Source: Pseudomonas urmiensis (GTDB lineage: Bacteria > Pseudomonadota > Gammaproteobacteria > Pseudomonadales > Pseudomonadaceae). Taken from it: a DNA stretch of 64,000 bases. The stretch covers positions 138,317 through 202,316 of the forward strand of contig NZ_JABWRE020000002.1 in NCBI RefSeq assembly GCF_014268815.2, given 5' to 3'. Position numbers and translations under genes: made by a program. This document shows, one piece after another, positions 19,342-31,353 of this stretch; positions within the stretch are counted from its first letter, which is position 1; each line of letters opens with the position of its first letter. The notes under the pieces were generated by a model that was not told the DNA's origin, made no database searches, and was given only the letters and a program-made list of their open reading frames with translations.

Positions 19342-20151
19342 ATGACTGACTTTTCCGGCTTGCCGCTGGTGATCGAACCGGCTGACTTGCTGTCGCGCCT
19401 GGATTCGCCACAGCTGATCCTGGTCGATCTGACCAGTGCCAACCGTTATGGCAGCGGGCACATTCCCGGCGCTCGCTTCGTCGACCCCAAGCGCACTCAG
19501 CTTGGCCAGCCGCCGGCCCCCGGCCTGCTGCCGGCACGTGCCGACCTGGAAAAACTGTTCGGCGAACTCGGCCACCGCGATGACGCCGTTTACGTGGTGT
19601 ACGACGACGAGGGCGGCGGCTGGGCTGGGCGCTTCATCTGGCTGCTGGATGTCATTGGCCATAGCAAGTATCACTACCTCAATGGTGGTATCCAGGCATG
19701 GCCGGCTGACAAGTTGTCCACCGACGTGCCGGCCAGCGCTGGCGGCCCGCTGAGCCTGACCTTGCATGCCGAACCCACCGCCACCCGCGAATACCTGCAA
19801 AGCCGCCTGGGCGCTGCCGACCTGGCCATCTGGGACGCCCGCGCGCCCAGCGAATACCGCGGCGAGAAGGTCTTGGCGGCCAAAGGCGGACATATCCCTG
19901 GCGCGGTCAACTTCGAGTGGACCGCCGGCATGGACATGAATGACCATCTGCGCATTCGCAAGGACATGGCCGAGATCCTCCAGAACCTGGGCATCACCCC
20001 GGACAAGGAAGTGATCACCCACTGCCAGACCCATCACCGCTCCGGTTTTACCTACCTGGTGGCTAAATCCCTCGGCTACCCACGGGTCAAGGCCTACGCC
20101 GGCTCCTGGGGCGAATGGGGTAACCATCCGGACACGCCTGTAGACGTTTAA
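19342..20151 (+). CDS. rhdA: Rhodanese (thiosulfate sulfurtransferase), RhdA type
   Basis: Transfers sulfane sulfur from thiosulfate to cyanide or other thiophilic acceptors. The 269-residue protein has two rhodanese modules: an inactive N-terminal one (DLTSANRYGSGHIPGARFVD) and a catalytic C-terminal one with the loop HCQTHHRSG. This CQTHHR loop is that of Azotobacter and Pseudomonas RhdA and differs from the CGSGVT loop of E. coli SseA. The start is the ATG at 19342, and a TACAAT box lies about 33 bases upstream. It is followed by psd after nine bases, so the two are probably co-transcribed. Confidence 0.92.
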   Translation: MTDFSGLPLVIEPADLLSRLDSPQLILVDLTSANRYGSGHIPGARFVDPKRTQLGQPPAPGLLPARADLEKLFGELGHRDDAVYVVYDDEGGGWAGRFIWLLDVIGHSKYHYLNGGIQAWPADKLSTDVPASAGGPLSLTLHAEPTATREYLQSRLGAADLAIWDARAPSEYRGEKVLAAKGGHIPGAVNFEWTAGMDMNDHLRIRKDMAEILQNLGITPDKEVITHCQTHHRSGFTYLVAKSLGYPRVKAYAGSWGEWGNHPDTPVDV

Positions 20152-20160
20152 GGAAATTCA

Positions 20161-21024
20161 ATGAAATCCCGCTTGTTCATCATCAGCCAGTACCTGCTGC
20201 CGCACCATTTGCTGTCGCGGCTGGCCGGTTGCATTGCCGAGTGCCGTGCGCGCTGGTTCAAGAATGCCTTCACCGCCTGGTTCGCCAAGCGCTATCAGGT
20301 CGACATGTCCGAAGCGCTGGTCGAAGACCTGAGCGCCTACGAGCACTTCAACGCCTTCTTCACCCGCGCCCTCAAGCCCGGTGCCCGCCCGTTGGATGAA
20401 ACGCCAGGCGCCATCCTGTGTCCGGCAGACGGTGCAGTGAGCCAGCTCGGCCCGATTGAGCATGGCCGCATCTTCCAGGCCAAGGGCCACGGCTACAGCG
20501 CGCTGGAGCTGCTGGGCGGTGACCCGGCCCTGGCCGCGCCGTTCATGGGCGGTGAGTTCGCCACCATCTACCTGTCGCCCAAAGACTACCACCGCGTGCA
20601 CATGCCGCTGGCCGGTACCTTGCGCGAGATGGTCTATGTGCCGGGTCGCCTGTTCTCGGTCAACCAGACCACCGCGGAAAACGTTCCAGAGTTGTTCGCT
20701 CGTAATGAGCGTGTGGTCTGCCTGTTCGACACCGAGCGCGGGCCAATGGCCGTTGTGCTGGTAGGGGCGATGATCGTGGCCTCGATCGAAACCGTCTGGG
20801 CGGGCCTGGTCACGCCACCGAAGCGTGAGCTGAAGACCTTCCGTTATGACGAAGCCAGCCGGGCACCGATTCATTTGGAGAAAGGTGCTGAATTGGGCCG
20901 CTTCAAGCTGGGTTCGACGGCGATCGTGCTGTTCGGGCCAGAGCAGGTGAAGTGGGCCGAGAGCTTGGGTGCTGGGTCGGCAGTGCGCATGGGCCAGCAA
21001 TTGGCTGTGCCTAGCCAAGCCTGA
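20161..21024 (+). CDS. psd: Phosphatidylserine decarboxylase proenzyme
   Basis: Makes phosphatidylethanolamine from phosphatidylserine at the inner membrane. The 287-residue proenzyme contains the LGST site ([11 protein letters not shown], near residue 254), where autocleavage turns the serine into the pyruvoyl group of the small alpha chain. The segment [11 protein letters not shown] carries conserved catalytic His residues. It follows rhdA by nine bases and ends at a strong terminator. Confidence 0.97.
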   Translation: MKSRLFIISQYLLPHHLLSRLAGCIAECRARWFKNAFTAWFAKRYQVDMSEALVEDLSAYEHFNAFFTRALKPGARPLDETPGAILCPADGAVSQLGPIEHGRIFQAKGHGYSALELLGGDPALAAPFMGGEFATIYLSPKDYHRVHMPLAGTLREMVYVPGRLFSVNQTTAENVPELFARNERVVCLFDTERGPMAVVLVGAMIVASIETVWAGLVTPPKRELKTFRYDEASRAPIHLEKGAELGRFKLGSTAIVLFGPEQVKWAESLGAGSAVRMGQQLAVPSQA

Positions 21025-21037
21025 CCGTAGCGCAAAG

Positions 21038-21077
21038 AAAAGGCCCCGCATGACATCAGTCATGCGGGGCCTTTTTC
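21038..21077 (+). terminator. Rho-independent terminator after psd
   Basis: A perfect 13-bp stem (GGCCCCGCATGAC at 21042-21054 and its complement at 21059-21071) with a four-base loop is followed by TTTTT. An A-rich left flank lets it serve the opposite strand (serB) as well. Confidence 0.92.
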
Positions 21078-21084
21078 ATTTTTA

Positions 21085-21101
21085 GGGCCGCAAAGCGGCC
21101 C
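21085..21101 (-). terminator. Short hairpin after serB
   Basis: GGGCCGC, a three-base loop and GCGGCCC form a hairpin in the minus direction, 16 bases past the serB stop and followed by TAAAAATG. It has no T-run of its own and probably works with the bidirectional hairpin at 21038-21077. Confidence 0.5.
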
Positions 21102-21116
21102 CATTACAGTATCGGA

Positions 21117-22331
21117 TCAGCCGCGAGCGTCGCGATCGCGCAAGCCAAGCAGATACAGCACGCCATCCAAGCCGAGGGTAGAAATCGCCTGTTTGGCCGA
21201 CTGACGCACCAGCGGCTTGGCGCGGAAGGCAACCCCCAGCCCCGCCAGCGACAGCATCGGCAAATCATTGGCGCCGTCGCCCACGGCAATAGTCTGTGCC
21301 AGTTGCAGGCCTTCCTTGCTCGCCAGCTCCTGCAGCAGATCAGCCTTGCGCTGCGCGTCGACGATCGGCTCGATGGCCACGCCAGTCACCTTGCCATCGA
21401 CCACTTCCAGCTCGTTGGCAAACACATAGTCGATACCCAGGCGCGCCTGCACTTGCTTGGCAAAATAGGTGAAGCCGCCCGACAGAATCGCTGTCTTATA
21501 GCCCAGACGCTTGAGCTCGGCGAACAGGTTCTCAGCACCTTCAGTCAGCCGCAGCGAGGCGCCGATCTCATCCAGCACGCCCACGTCGAGGCCCTTGAGC
21601 AGCGCCATCCGCTCTTTGAAGCTGGCGCGGAAATCCAACTCGCCGCGCATCGCCCGCTCGGTGATCGCGGCCACTTGCTCGCCGACGCCGGCAGCCTTGG
21701 CCAACTCGTCGATCACTTCGGCCTCGATCAGGGTCGAGTCCATGTCGAACACTGCCAGGCGACGGTTGCGACGGAACAGGTCGTCCTTCTGGAAGGCGAT
21801 ATCCACCGCCAGCTCTTGCGACAGGGCGAAGAACTCAGCACGCAGGGCCTGGGCATCGCTCGGCTCACCGCGTACGGAAATTTCCAGGCAAGCCTTGCCC
21901 TTCTCTGTTGGCGCATCCAGCACCACCCGGGCGGACAGGCGCTCGATCCGCTCGATGGTCAGGCCATACTGGCTGATCACCGCACTGACCCGCTGCAGTT
22001 GCTCGGGGGTGACCTTGCGGCTGAGCAGGGTGACAATCTGCCGGGCCTCGCCCTGGCTGTCGGCCCAATGCTGGTAATCGGCCTCGGAAATCGGCGTGTA
22101 ACGCGCTTGCAGGTTGAGCTCGTGGGCCTTGGCTTGCACGCTCTGCAGCAGCTGAGTGGCCACTTCGTTGTCAGGAATGTCGACCAGAATGCCGAACGAC
22201 AAGGTGCCGTGCATGACCGCCAGGCCGATGTCGAGGATGTTCACACCGCCCTGGAGCAGGACGCCGGTGATGGCGGCAGTGAGACCGGGACGGTCCTCAC
22301 CGGTGATGTTGATCAGGACGATTTCGCGCAC
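21117..22331 (-). CDS. serB: Phosphoserine phosphatase SerB
   Basis: HAD-family phosphatase for the last step of serine synthesis. The 404-residue protein has an N-terminal ACT region (EIVLINITGEDRPGLTAAI and a second ACT-like part) and a C-terminal HAD domain with the nucleophile motif FDMDSTLI, then ILSGGFTYF and GDGANDLPML. The start is GTG at 22331 with GGAG seven bases upstream; the ATG at 22364 further upstream lacks such a site. It is divergent from a membrane-protein gene, a pairing that resembles serB-smp of E. coli. Confidence 0.95.
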   Translation of the reverse strand: MREIVLINITGEDRPGLTAAITGVLLQGGVNILDIGLAVMHGTLSFGILVDIPDNEVATQLLQSVQAKAHELNLQARYTPISEADYQHWADSQGEARQIVTLLSRKVTPEQLQRVSAVISQYGLTIERIERLSARVVLDAPTEKGKACLEISVRGEPSDAQALRAEFFALSQELAVDIAFQKDDLFRRNRRLAVFDMDSTLIEAEVIDELAKAAGVGEQVAAITERAMRGELDFRASFKERMALLKGLDVGVLDEIGASLRLTEGAENLFAELKRLGYKTAILSGGFTYFAKQVQARLGIDYVFANELEVVDGKVTGVAIEPIVDAQRKADLLQELASKEGLQLAQTIAVGDGANDLPMLSLAGLGVAFRAKPLVRQSAKQAISTLGLDGVLYLLGLRDRDARG

Positions 22332-22466
22332 AACCTGGCTCCGACTTCGATGAAAAATGCGCATTCTACCGATTTTCCATGACTATCGGGCGCCGCTGAT
22401 ACTTTGCCGACAAATCCCGGCTCGCTATACTGCGCAGCACTTTCTCGCCATAAAGAGCCGCGCTCT

Positions 22467-23930
22467 GTGAACCGGCCCACGCCAGTTAAACCCGATAACT
22501 TCTTCCTGATGATCTTCCGTGCCCTGCGCCAGCGTCGCGTTCCCCTGGCACTGCGTATCGCCAGCACCAACATTTTCCTGGTGGCGCTGGCGCTGGTGAT
22601 CTATGCCTGCGTGATGGGCCTGCAGTTCAAGCAGGCCATGCACGAGCAGGCCGATGCGCTCGGCCAGAGCCTGACCATCCAGACCGCTACCTCGGCTACC
22701 GAGCTGCTGGTGTCCAACGACATCCTCAGCCTCAACGTGCTGCTGGGCAACCTGGTGAAGAACCCACTGGTGGCCCACGCGGCGATCTACAGCGTCGACA
22801 ACCGCATCCTCGCCGAGGCCGGCCAACGGCCGAAAAACAGCCTGCTGGGTGAGGCCGAAGGCCTCTATCAGACCAAGATCACCTTCCAGGATGTCACTGC
22901 CGGGCAACTGCGCATCAGCCTGGACATGAGCCAATTCCAGCAGCCCATGCTGATCAGCCTGCAAAGCATGGGCATTCTGGCGGCAATCCTGCTGGCGCTG
23001 GCGCTGACCTTGAGCCTGCGCCTGGGCCGCTTCATCTCCACTCCGCTGTTGCAACTGCGGGTCTGGCTACGTGATCCGCACCCCTATACCCCGGCGATCG
23101 ATCGCCAGGACGAAATCGGCGATATCGCCCGTCAATTGCATGCCCGCCTTGCCCCTCCTCCTCCACCAGAACCGGAGGAGGAAGAGGAAGACGACGACGA
23201 AGCGTTCGACGATTTGCACGATACCCCTGTCGTCGCCAAAGCTGCGCCACGGGCAAAAGTGGCAGCGCATGATGACGACGAAGACGATGAAGCCTTTGCG
23301 GGCCTGATCGACATCGAAGAGCCGCGCGCCAAACCTGCGCCGGTCGAGTCTGACGAGCCGCAATACACCGCCGTGCTCGCCGTGCAGCTGGGCTCGCAGG
23401 AGCAACTGCGGCGCCTGCCACGCACCCGCCTGACCGAGCTGCTGGAACGCTACACCGACTGCCTGGAACAGGCGGCATCGCTGTATGAGGGCGAAACCCA
23501 CACCCTCAACGATGGCAGCACCTTGCTGCTGTTCCACAGCCGCGACAGCGGCGAGGACTACCTGACCAACGCTATCTGCTGCGGCGAGCTGCTGCGCGCC
23601 CTGGGCCATGCCCTGCAAATTGAAGTGGCGGACAGCGGGATTACCCTGCAGCTGCAATTGGGCCTGGTGTTGGCCGATGACCTGCAAGGCCTGGAGCAGG
23701 TCGATTTGCTGATGGCGGAGAAAGCCCAGGACGCCTTGGCGCTGTCGCAGCACAGCCGCAACCTGCTGCTGGTAGAGCGCCAGATCAGTGATGACGCCCT
23801 GGTTCGTCAGCGCGCGCGTATCCGCCCGATTGCCAGCCCTGAAGGGGCTTGCTGCGTGGAGCGCCTGATGGAGCCATATCCGTCGATGCTGGAGCGGCAG
23901 TTGGCGCGGATGCACGAGCGGCGCGCCTGA
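22467..23930 (+). CDS. SerB-linked membrane protein (AhpA/Smp-like) with HAMP and degenerate cyclase-like domain
   Basis: The 487-residue inner-membrane protein has a membrane segment at about 30-53, a periplasmic region to about 160, a second segment at about 163-185, and a HAMP module ending in DEIGDIARQL (about 214-223). A very acidic linker (about 229-295, with PPPPPEPEEEEEDDD) follows. The C-terminal region, about 297-460, resembles a class III nucleotide cyclase homology domain (LTELLERYTDCLEQAA, then NDGSTLLLF where cyclases have GDGVMAVF) without evident catalytic Asp pairs. GTG at 22467 is chosen as start. No enzymatic role is shown. Confidence 0.75.
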   Translation: MNRPTPVKPDNFFLMIFRALRQRRVPLALRIASTNIFLVALALVIYACVMGLQFKQAMHEQADALGQSLTIQTATSATELLVSNDILSLNVLLGNLVKNPLVAHAAIYSVDNRILAEAGQRPKNSLLGEAEGLYQTKITFQDVTAGQLRISLDMSQFQQPMLISLQSMGILAAILLALALTLSLRLGRFISTPLLQLRVWLRDPHPYTPAIDRQDEIGDIARQLHARLAPPPPPEPEEEEEDDDEAFDDLHDTPVVAKAAPRAKVAAHDDDEDDEAFAGLIDIEEPRAKPAPVESDEPQYTAVLAVQLGSQEQLRRLPRTRLTELLERYTDCLEQAASLYEGETHTLNDGSTLLLFHSRDSGEDYLTNAICCGELLRALGHALQIEVADSGITLQLQLGLVLADDLQGLEQVDLLMAEKAQDALALSQHSRNLLLVERQISDDALVRQRARIRPIASPEGACCVERLMEPYPSMLERQLARMHERRA

Positions 23931-23960
23931 GGCCAGCTAAACATCCCAATCGGCCGGCCA

Positions 23961-23992
23961 CAAAAAAGCCCGCATCTCTGCGGGCTTTTTTG
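23961..23992. terminator. Bidirectional terminator between convergent genes
   Basis: GCCCGCA, a four-base loop and TGCGGGC lie between a run of six A and a run of six T, so the hairpin can end transcription on both strands, from the membrane-protein gene on the left and the lipoprotein gene on the right. Confidence 0.92.
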
Positions 23993-24003
23993 TGGCTGGA
24001 AGA

Positions 24004-24714
24004 TCAGAACCGATAGACTTCCATATCGGTGCGAATTGGCGAAGCCATTGGAATCTTCGACTTCTCCCGCTCTTTCTTCACTTGAACCGGTGCGGCAGGC
24101 TTCCTCGGCGCCTCTTCAGCAATCGCCGGCTGGTTGGCCAACGGCTTGACGGCGCTGCTCAGCTGTTCGGCGAGCTTCTGCAGCAACTGGCCCTGGGCCT
24201 GCACCTGGGAAGACTCCGTGCCCTCATGCTGCTGCTCAAGGTGGACGATGCGGTTGTCACGCACGTTGCCGCGGCGATCGAGCAGACGCCACTGGGCATC
24301 GAGGATCGCCGGCTGGTTCTTGCCTGAATCAAGCCGGGTAATCGACAGCAATACCTGCACGTCAGGCGCAAAGCCCGTGCTCGCCGGTGCCAGCACGACT
24401 CGTTGGCTATCCAGACGCCAGGCCAACTGACGCACCAGCAGCTGGTCGATATCCGACGAAAGGCTGCCCGCCCAACGACCGTCCGTCGCAGAAGTCAGGC
24501 TGCCATCAGCTTGACGCTGCAAGAAGGTTTCACGTTGCAGGTAGTCGGCAACCGATACCGGGCCGAGCACCACAGCCATGCCCGCGCTTTGCGAAGGCTG
24601 GCCAGGATCACCGCTGTCGAGCTGATACAGGGCAACCGGCTGGTGCATGCTGCACCCGCTCAGGCCCAACAGGCCAGTCATCAACAGCGCAAATGGAAGG
24701 CGCAGAACTTTCAT
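24004..24714 (-). CDS. PqiC-type (DUF330/ABC auxiliary) outer-membrane lipoprotein
   Basis: Predicted lipoprotein of 236 residues with a signal peptide and lipobox LLGLSGC (Cys near residue 20), followed by a domain typical of PqiC/DUF330 proteins (VALYQLDSGDP, VVLGPVSVADYLQRETFL, LSSDIDQLLVRQLAWRL) and a lysine/proline-rich tail. These proteins normally serve MCE-type lipid transport systems such as PqiABC; no pqiA, pqiB or other MCE gene is nearby. Two adjacent ATGs exist (24717, 24714); I chose 24714 for its spacing to GGATGG. It stands alone downstream of parC on the same strand, after a 173-bp gap in which I recognise nothing. Confidence 0.75.
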   Translation of the reverse strand: MKVLRLPFALLMTGLLGLSGCSMHQPVALYQLDSGDPGQPSQSAGMAVVLGPVSVADYLQRETFLQRQADGSLTSATDGRWAGSLSSDIDQLLVRQLAWRLDSQRVVLAPASTGFAPDVQVLLSITRLDSGKNQPAILDAQWRLLDRRGNVRDNRIVHLEQQHEGTESSQVQAQGQLLQKLAEQLSSAVKPLANQPAIAEEAPRKPAAPVQVKKEREKSKIPMASPIRTDMEVYRF

Positions 24715-24887
24715 CATCCCATCCAAGCGGCCGCCCTCGGCACACCGCAGTGATACACATGTAGATTCTTCTGGGCGCACGGCCACGCCGGCGCCACAGG
24801 GGCACTATCATCCGCGAAATAGCCGTCCGACTCCAGTGTTTCCGCCGGTAACAACGCCGAAATTGCCATTTCAGACAATTGGCACGG

Positions 24888-27671
<2,784 letters not shown>

Positions 27672-27675
<4 letters not shown>

Positions 27676-28658
27676 GGCTTGGCGCTCCAGCCGCCTTCAG
27701 GCGCCGCGAAGCGCCAGACGATCGGGCGAGTTTCACCATCGGCGCGGTCGCCGTTGTTGTTGTCCAAGCCGATCCAGGCGCCCTTGGCATCGATCACCAG
27801 GGCTTCGGCGAGACCGAACGGTTGATCGTAGCGGCGCGAATCTTCCAGCGCCTCGACCGCGAACGACCAACAACGCTCGACCTTGCCCGTATCGGCATCC
27901 CGGCGACAGACGCGGAAGGCGTTACGCTCCAGGGTAAACAGCTTGCCGTCGTACCAGGCGAGATCGGCGAAGTCACGTGACAGCGCCCGGGGATTGGGCA
28001 TCTGCGGCGGCTGCATTTCAACCCCGGCCTCGCTGAGCAGCACGCAACTGCGCCCGCAGGTCCACACCGACTGCTGGCGTTGGATCGCCACCAGACCACG
28101 CCGCTCGCGCTCGGCAGCCAGCCACAGTCGGTCGCCCGCCGGATTGATCGCCAGGCCCTCGAACAGCGCATTGAAGTGCAGCAGCATGCCGCTGGCCCGC
28201 GCCTGGCGGACCATGGCCGGGTCGATCTTCAACCAGTCAGGTTCGCCCTCGACCGGCACTTGCAGCACCGCCGCGTGGGCTTCGCTGACCAGATAGAAGT
28301 TGCCCGCCTGATCGCAGGTGATGCCCTCGTAATCGAGCTCGCCGCCACGAATGTAGGAAACCGCCCAGTTGCGCGATTTCAAGCCCCAGGGCAAGCCACT
28401 TTCCGGCACTGGCGGCGGCGTGAAGGTCAGCGCCTGGGCACGCCAGACGCCGTTGTGCCGGTCCATGCGATAAATGCGGTCGTCGTCGCGATCCGAGACG
28501 CCCCACAGCGCGCCGCGGCACCAGGCCAGGCCAGACAAGTTGCCGCCGCGCATGCCGTCGATCGGATGCTCGGCAGTCAATTTCAGCTCTGGCCAGTTGC
28601 CCGCGAAGCTTGGAAGCGCAACCAGCGCCAGCACCGCTGTCAGGAGCAGACGGATCAA
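27672..28658 (-). CDS. Secreted phytase/esterase-like beta-propeller protein
   Basis: The 328-residue exported protein has a signal peptide MIRLLLTAVLALVALPSFA and a domain resembling the phytase-like esterase family (LSGLAWCRGALWGVSDRDDD, ELDYEGITCD, FEGLAINPAGDRLWLAAERE). The acidic loops fit metal-binding propeller blades. It starts with TTG at 28658, with GAGG seven bases upstream, overlapping the parE stop, and its stop overlaps the next start. Substrate and role are unknown. Confidence 0.75.
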
Positions 28659-30559
28659 ACCATGACCTCAGCCAGGTTACCTTTGGTTTCCAGCCAGCTC
28701 TTGCGATCACCTGCACGTTTTTTCGCCAGTAGCTTGTCCATCAGCTCGCACGTGGCTTCGACGTCATCCAGGGTCAACTGGACCAGGCGGCGGGTGTTCG
28801 GGTCCATGGTGGTCTCGCGCAGCTGCGGCGGGTTCATCTCACCCAGGCCTTTGAAGCGGGTGACCTGTGGCTTGCCGCGCTTCTTCTCGGCCACCAGGCG
28901 GTCGAGGATGCCGTCACGCTCAGGTTCGTCGAGGGCGTAGTAGATCTCTTTGCCCAGGTCGATGCGGTACAGCGGCGGCATCGCGACGTAGACATGCCCG
29001 GCCTCGACCAGCGGGCGGAAGTGCTGGACGAACAGCGCGCACAGCAGGGTCGCGATGTGCAGGCCGTCGGAGTCGGCGTCGGCAAGAATGCAGATCTTGC
29101 CGTAGCGCAGCTGGGTCAGGTCGGTGGCACCTGGATCGACGCCAATGGCCACGGCAATGTTATGCACTTCCTGGCTGGCCAGGACTTCACCGCCATCGAC
29201 TTCCCAGGTGTTGAGGATCTTGCCGCGCAGCGGCAGGATCGCCTGGAACTCTTTATCCCGCGCCTGCTTGGCCGAGCCACCGGCCGAGTCACCCTCGACC
29301 AGGAACAGTTCGGAGCGCATCGGGTCTTGCCCGGCGCAGTCGGCCAGCTTGCCGGGCAGGGCCGGGCCTTGAGTGATGCGCTTGCGCTCGACCTTCTTGC
29401 TCGCCTTGAGGCGCCGGCCGGCGTTGCTGATGGCCAGTTCGGCCAATTGCATGCCCAGCTCTGGGTGGGCATTGAGCCACAGGCTGAAGGCGTCCTTGAC
29501 CACGCCGGAGACGAACGCAGCCGCCTCGCGCGAGGACAGGCGTTCTTTGGTCTGGCCGGAGAACTGCGCCTCCTGCATCTTCATCGACAGCACGAAGCTG
29601 ATGCGTTCCCAGACATCTTCTGGAGCCAGCTTGACCCCACGCGGCAGCAGGTTGCGAAATTCGCAGAACTCACGCATGGCATCGAGCAGGCCTTGGCGCA
29701 GGCCGTTGACGTGAGTACCGCCCTGGGCAGTGGGGATCAGGTTGACGTAGCTTTCCTGAACGCTGTCGCCGCCTTCTGGCAGCCACAGCAAGGCCCAGTC
29801 GACGGCTTCCTTGTTGCCGGCCAGGCTGCCGCAGAACGGCTCGTCGGGCAGGCGCTGGAACTCGCTGACCGAATCGACCAGGTAGGAGCGCAGGCCGTCT
29901 TCATAGTGCCATTCGACTTTCTCGCCGCTGGCCTTGTCCTCGAAGCTGATCGACAGGCCCGGGCAAAGCACGGCCTTGGCCTTGAGCACATGCTTGAGGC
30001 GGCTGATGGAGAACTTCGGCGAGTCGAAGTACTTGGGGTCAGGGCTGAAATAGACGCTGGTGCCGGTGTTACGTTTGCCGACGCTGCCAACCACTTGCAG
30101 TTCCGTGGCCTTGAAGCCATCGGCGAAGGTCATCTGGTACTCGTTGCCGTCGCGCTTGACCCGCACGCGGACCTCGGTCGACAAGGCGTTGACCACCGAA
30201 ATACCGACACCGTGCAGGCCGCCGGAGAACTGGTAGTTCTTGTTGGAGAACTTACCGCCGGCGTGCAGTTTGGTGAGAATCAATTCGACGCCAGAGACGC
30301 CCTCTTCGGGGTGAATGTCCACCGGCATGCCGCGACCGTCGTCGCTGACTTCCAGCGAGTGGTCGGCGTGCAGGATCACCTGGATCGAGCGGGCGTGCCC
30401 GGCCAGGGCTTCGTCGACACTGTTGTCGATGACTTCCTGGGCCAAGTGGTTCGGCCGGCTGGTGTCGGTGTACATGCCCGGCCGCTTGCGAACCGGGTCG
30501 AGGCCGGAGAGGACTTCGATGGCGTCTGCGTTATAGGCGCTAGCGCTGGGATTGGCCAT
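28655..30559 (-). CDS. parE: DNA topoisomerase IV subunit B
   Basis: ATPase subunit of topoisomerase IV. The 634-residue protein has the GHKL ATPase (VDEALAGHA, DDGRGMPVDIH, SGGLHGVGISVVNAL), the transducer domain and the TOPRIM domain with EGDSAGGSAKQARD and a metal-binding acidic cluster (ILADADSDG). It follows yqiA by 35 bp, and its last four bases overlap the start of the phytase-like gene. Confidence 0.97.
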   Translation of the reverse strand: MANPSASAYNADAIEVLSGLDPVRKRPGMYTDTSRPNHLAQEVIDNSVDEALAGHARSIQVILHADHSLEVSDDGRGMPVDIHPEEGVSGVELILTKLHAGGKFSNKNYQFSGGLHGVGISVVNALSTEVRVRVKRDGNEYQMTFADGFKATELQVVGSVGKRNTGTSVYFSPDPKYFDSPKFSISRLKHVLKAKAVLCPGLSISFEDKASGEKVEWHYEDGLRSYLVDSVSEFQRLPDEPFCGSLAGNKEAVDWALLWLPEGGDSVQESYVNLIPTAQGGTHVNGLRQGLLDAMREFCEFRNLLPRGVKLAPEDVWERISFVLSMKMQEAQFSGQTKERLSSREAAAFVSGVVKDAFSLWLNAHPELGMQLAELAISNAGRRLKASKKVERKRITQGPALPGKLADCAGQDPMRSELFLVEGDSAGGSAKQARDKEFQAILPLRGKILNTWEVDGGEVLASQEVHNIAVAIGVDPGATDLTQLRYGKICILADADSDGLHIATLLCALFVQHFRPLVEAGHVYVAMPPLYRIDLGKEIYYALDEPERDGILDRLVAEKKRGKPQVTRFKGLGEMNPPQLRETTMDPNTRRLVQLTLDDVEATCELMDKLLAKKRAGDRKSWLETKGNLAEVMV

Positions 30560-30594
30560 GGGTTCTCGTCGTCAGTCTGGTGAATGCGAAAAAA

Positions 30595-31203
30595 TCAAAA
30601 TACAGAAAAATCGAGCGCCGCGTACTGCCCGCGAGCAATACCGGCGAAGGCCAGCAAGGCCGGCAGGCGCTGGCTGAAGCCCTGGAAGCTGTGATCGCCG
30701 CCGGCTTCGATACGCAAGGCGCAGGCCCGGTAATAACGCTCGGCCTGGCGATAGTCCAGGGTTTCATCGGCCGTCTGCAACCACACTTGATAGCGCTCGG
30801 CGTCAGTTGGCGCCGGCACTTCCAGCTCGGCCAGCGCCTGCACGTGGTCCAGGGTCAGTTCCCAGGCCTCATCGGTGTACAGGTTGCGCTGGGTGCCCAG
30901 GTAGCCGTCGAACAGCCGGTGCGGGGCGACCGCCGGGTTGATCAGCAGGGCCTTGAGGCCATGCTGCTCGGCCAGATGGGTGGCATAGTAGCCGCCGAGC
31001 GAACTGCCGACCAGCAAGGGCGCGCCGAGCTCGGCGATAGCGGCTTGCAGTTGAGCGATCGCCTGGCGCGGGTGATGGTGCAGCGCGGGCACTCGCAGTT
31101 GCTCGGCCAGGCCCAGCTGCTGCATCACTGCCTCAAGCTGGCGCGCCTTGGTCGACAGCGGCGAGCTGTTGAAACCGTGGATATAAAGGATAGAACCCGA
31201 CAT
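30595..31203 (-). CDS. yqiA: YqiA/YcfP-family alpha/beta-hydrolase esterase
   Basis: Small cytoplasmic esterase of 202 residues. It has the oxyanion-hole segment LYIHGFNSSP, the nucleophile elbow GSSLGGYYA, a C-terminal Asp region and the catalytic His in GGDHSFQGF. The ATG at 31203 (MSGSILYIHGF) is preferred over the frame extension to 31230. It lies between cpdA and parE, the nudF-yqiB-cpdA-yqiA-parE order also found in E. coli. The physiological substrate is unknown. Confidence 0.9.
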   Translation of the reverse strand: MSGSILYIHGFNSSPLSTKARQLEAVMQQLGLAEQLRVPALHHHPRQAIAQLQAAIAELGAPLLVGSSLGGYYATHLAEQHGLKALLINPAVAPHRLFDGYLGTQRNLYTDEAWELTLDHVQALAELEVPAPTDAERYQVWLQTADETLDYRQAERYYRACALRIEAGGDHSFQGFSQRLPALLAFAGIARGQYAALDFSVF

Positions 31204-31317
31204 GCTGCCCCCGTGGCGATTGCGATGCACCCGTCAGTGTGGGAGCAGGACGCGCAGTGTAGCGCGTTCGCCGGGCGTTGGCGCAGCATCGGGATTTTCG
31301 CAACAAATTCTTCAAAT

Positions 31318-31340
31318 GGGGCGCCACCCGCTCCTACAAA
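31318..31340. repeat. Degenerate REP-like sequence
   Basis: In the 150-bp gap between cpdA and yqiA, the minus strand reads TTTGTAGGAGCGGGTGGCGC followed by CCC, resembling the GTAGGAGCGG-type REP of other pseudomonads more than the copies elsewhere in the window. It has no partner. Nothing else is recognised in this gap. Confidence 0.3.
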
Positions 31341-31353
31341 TGTGCGGCGGTGT

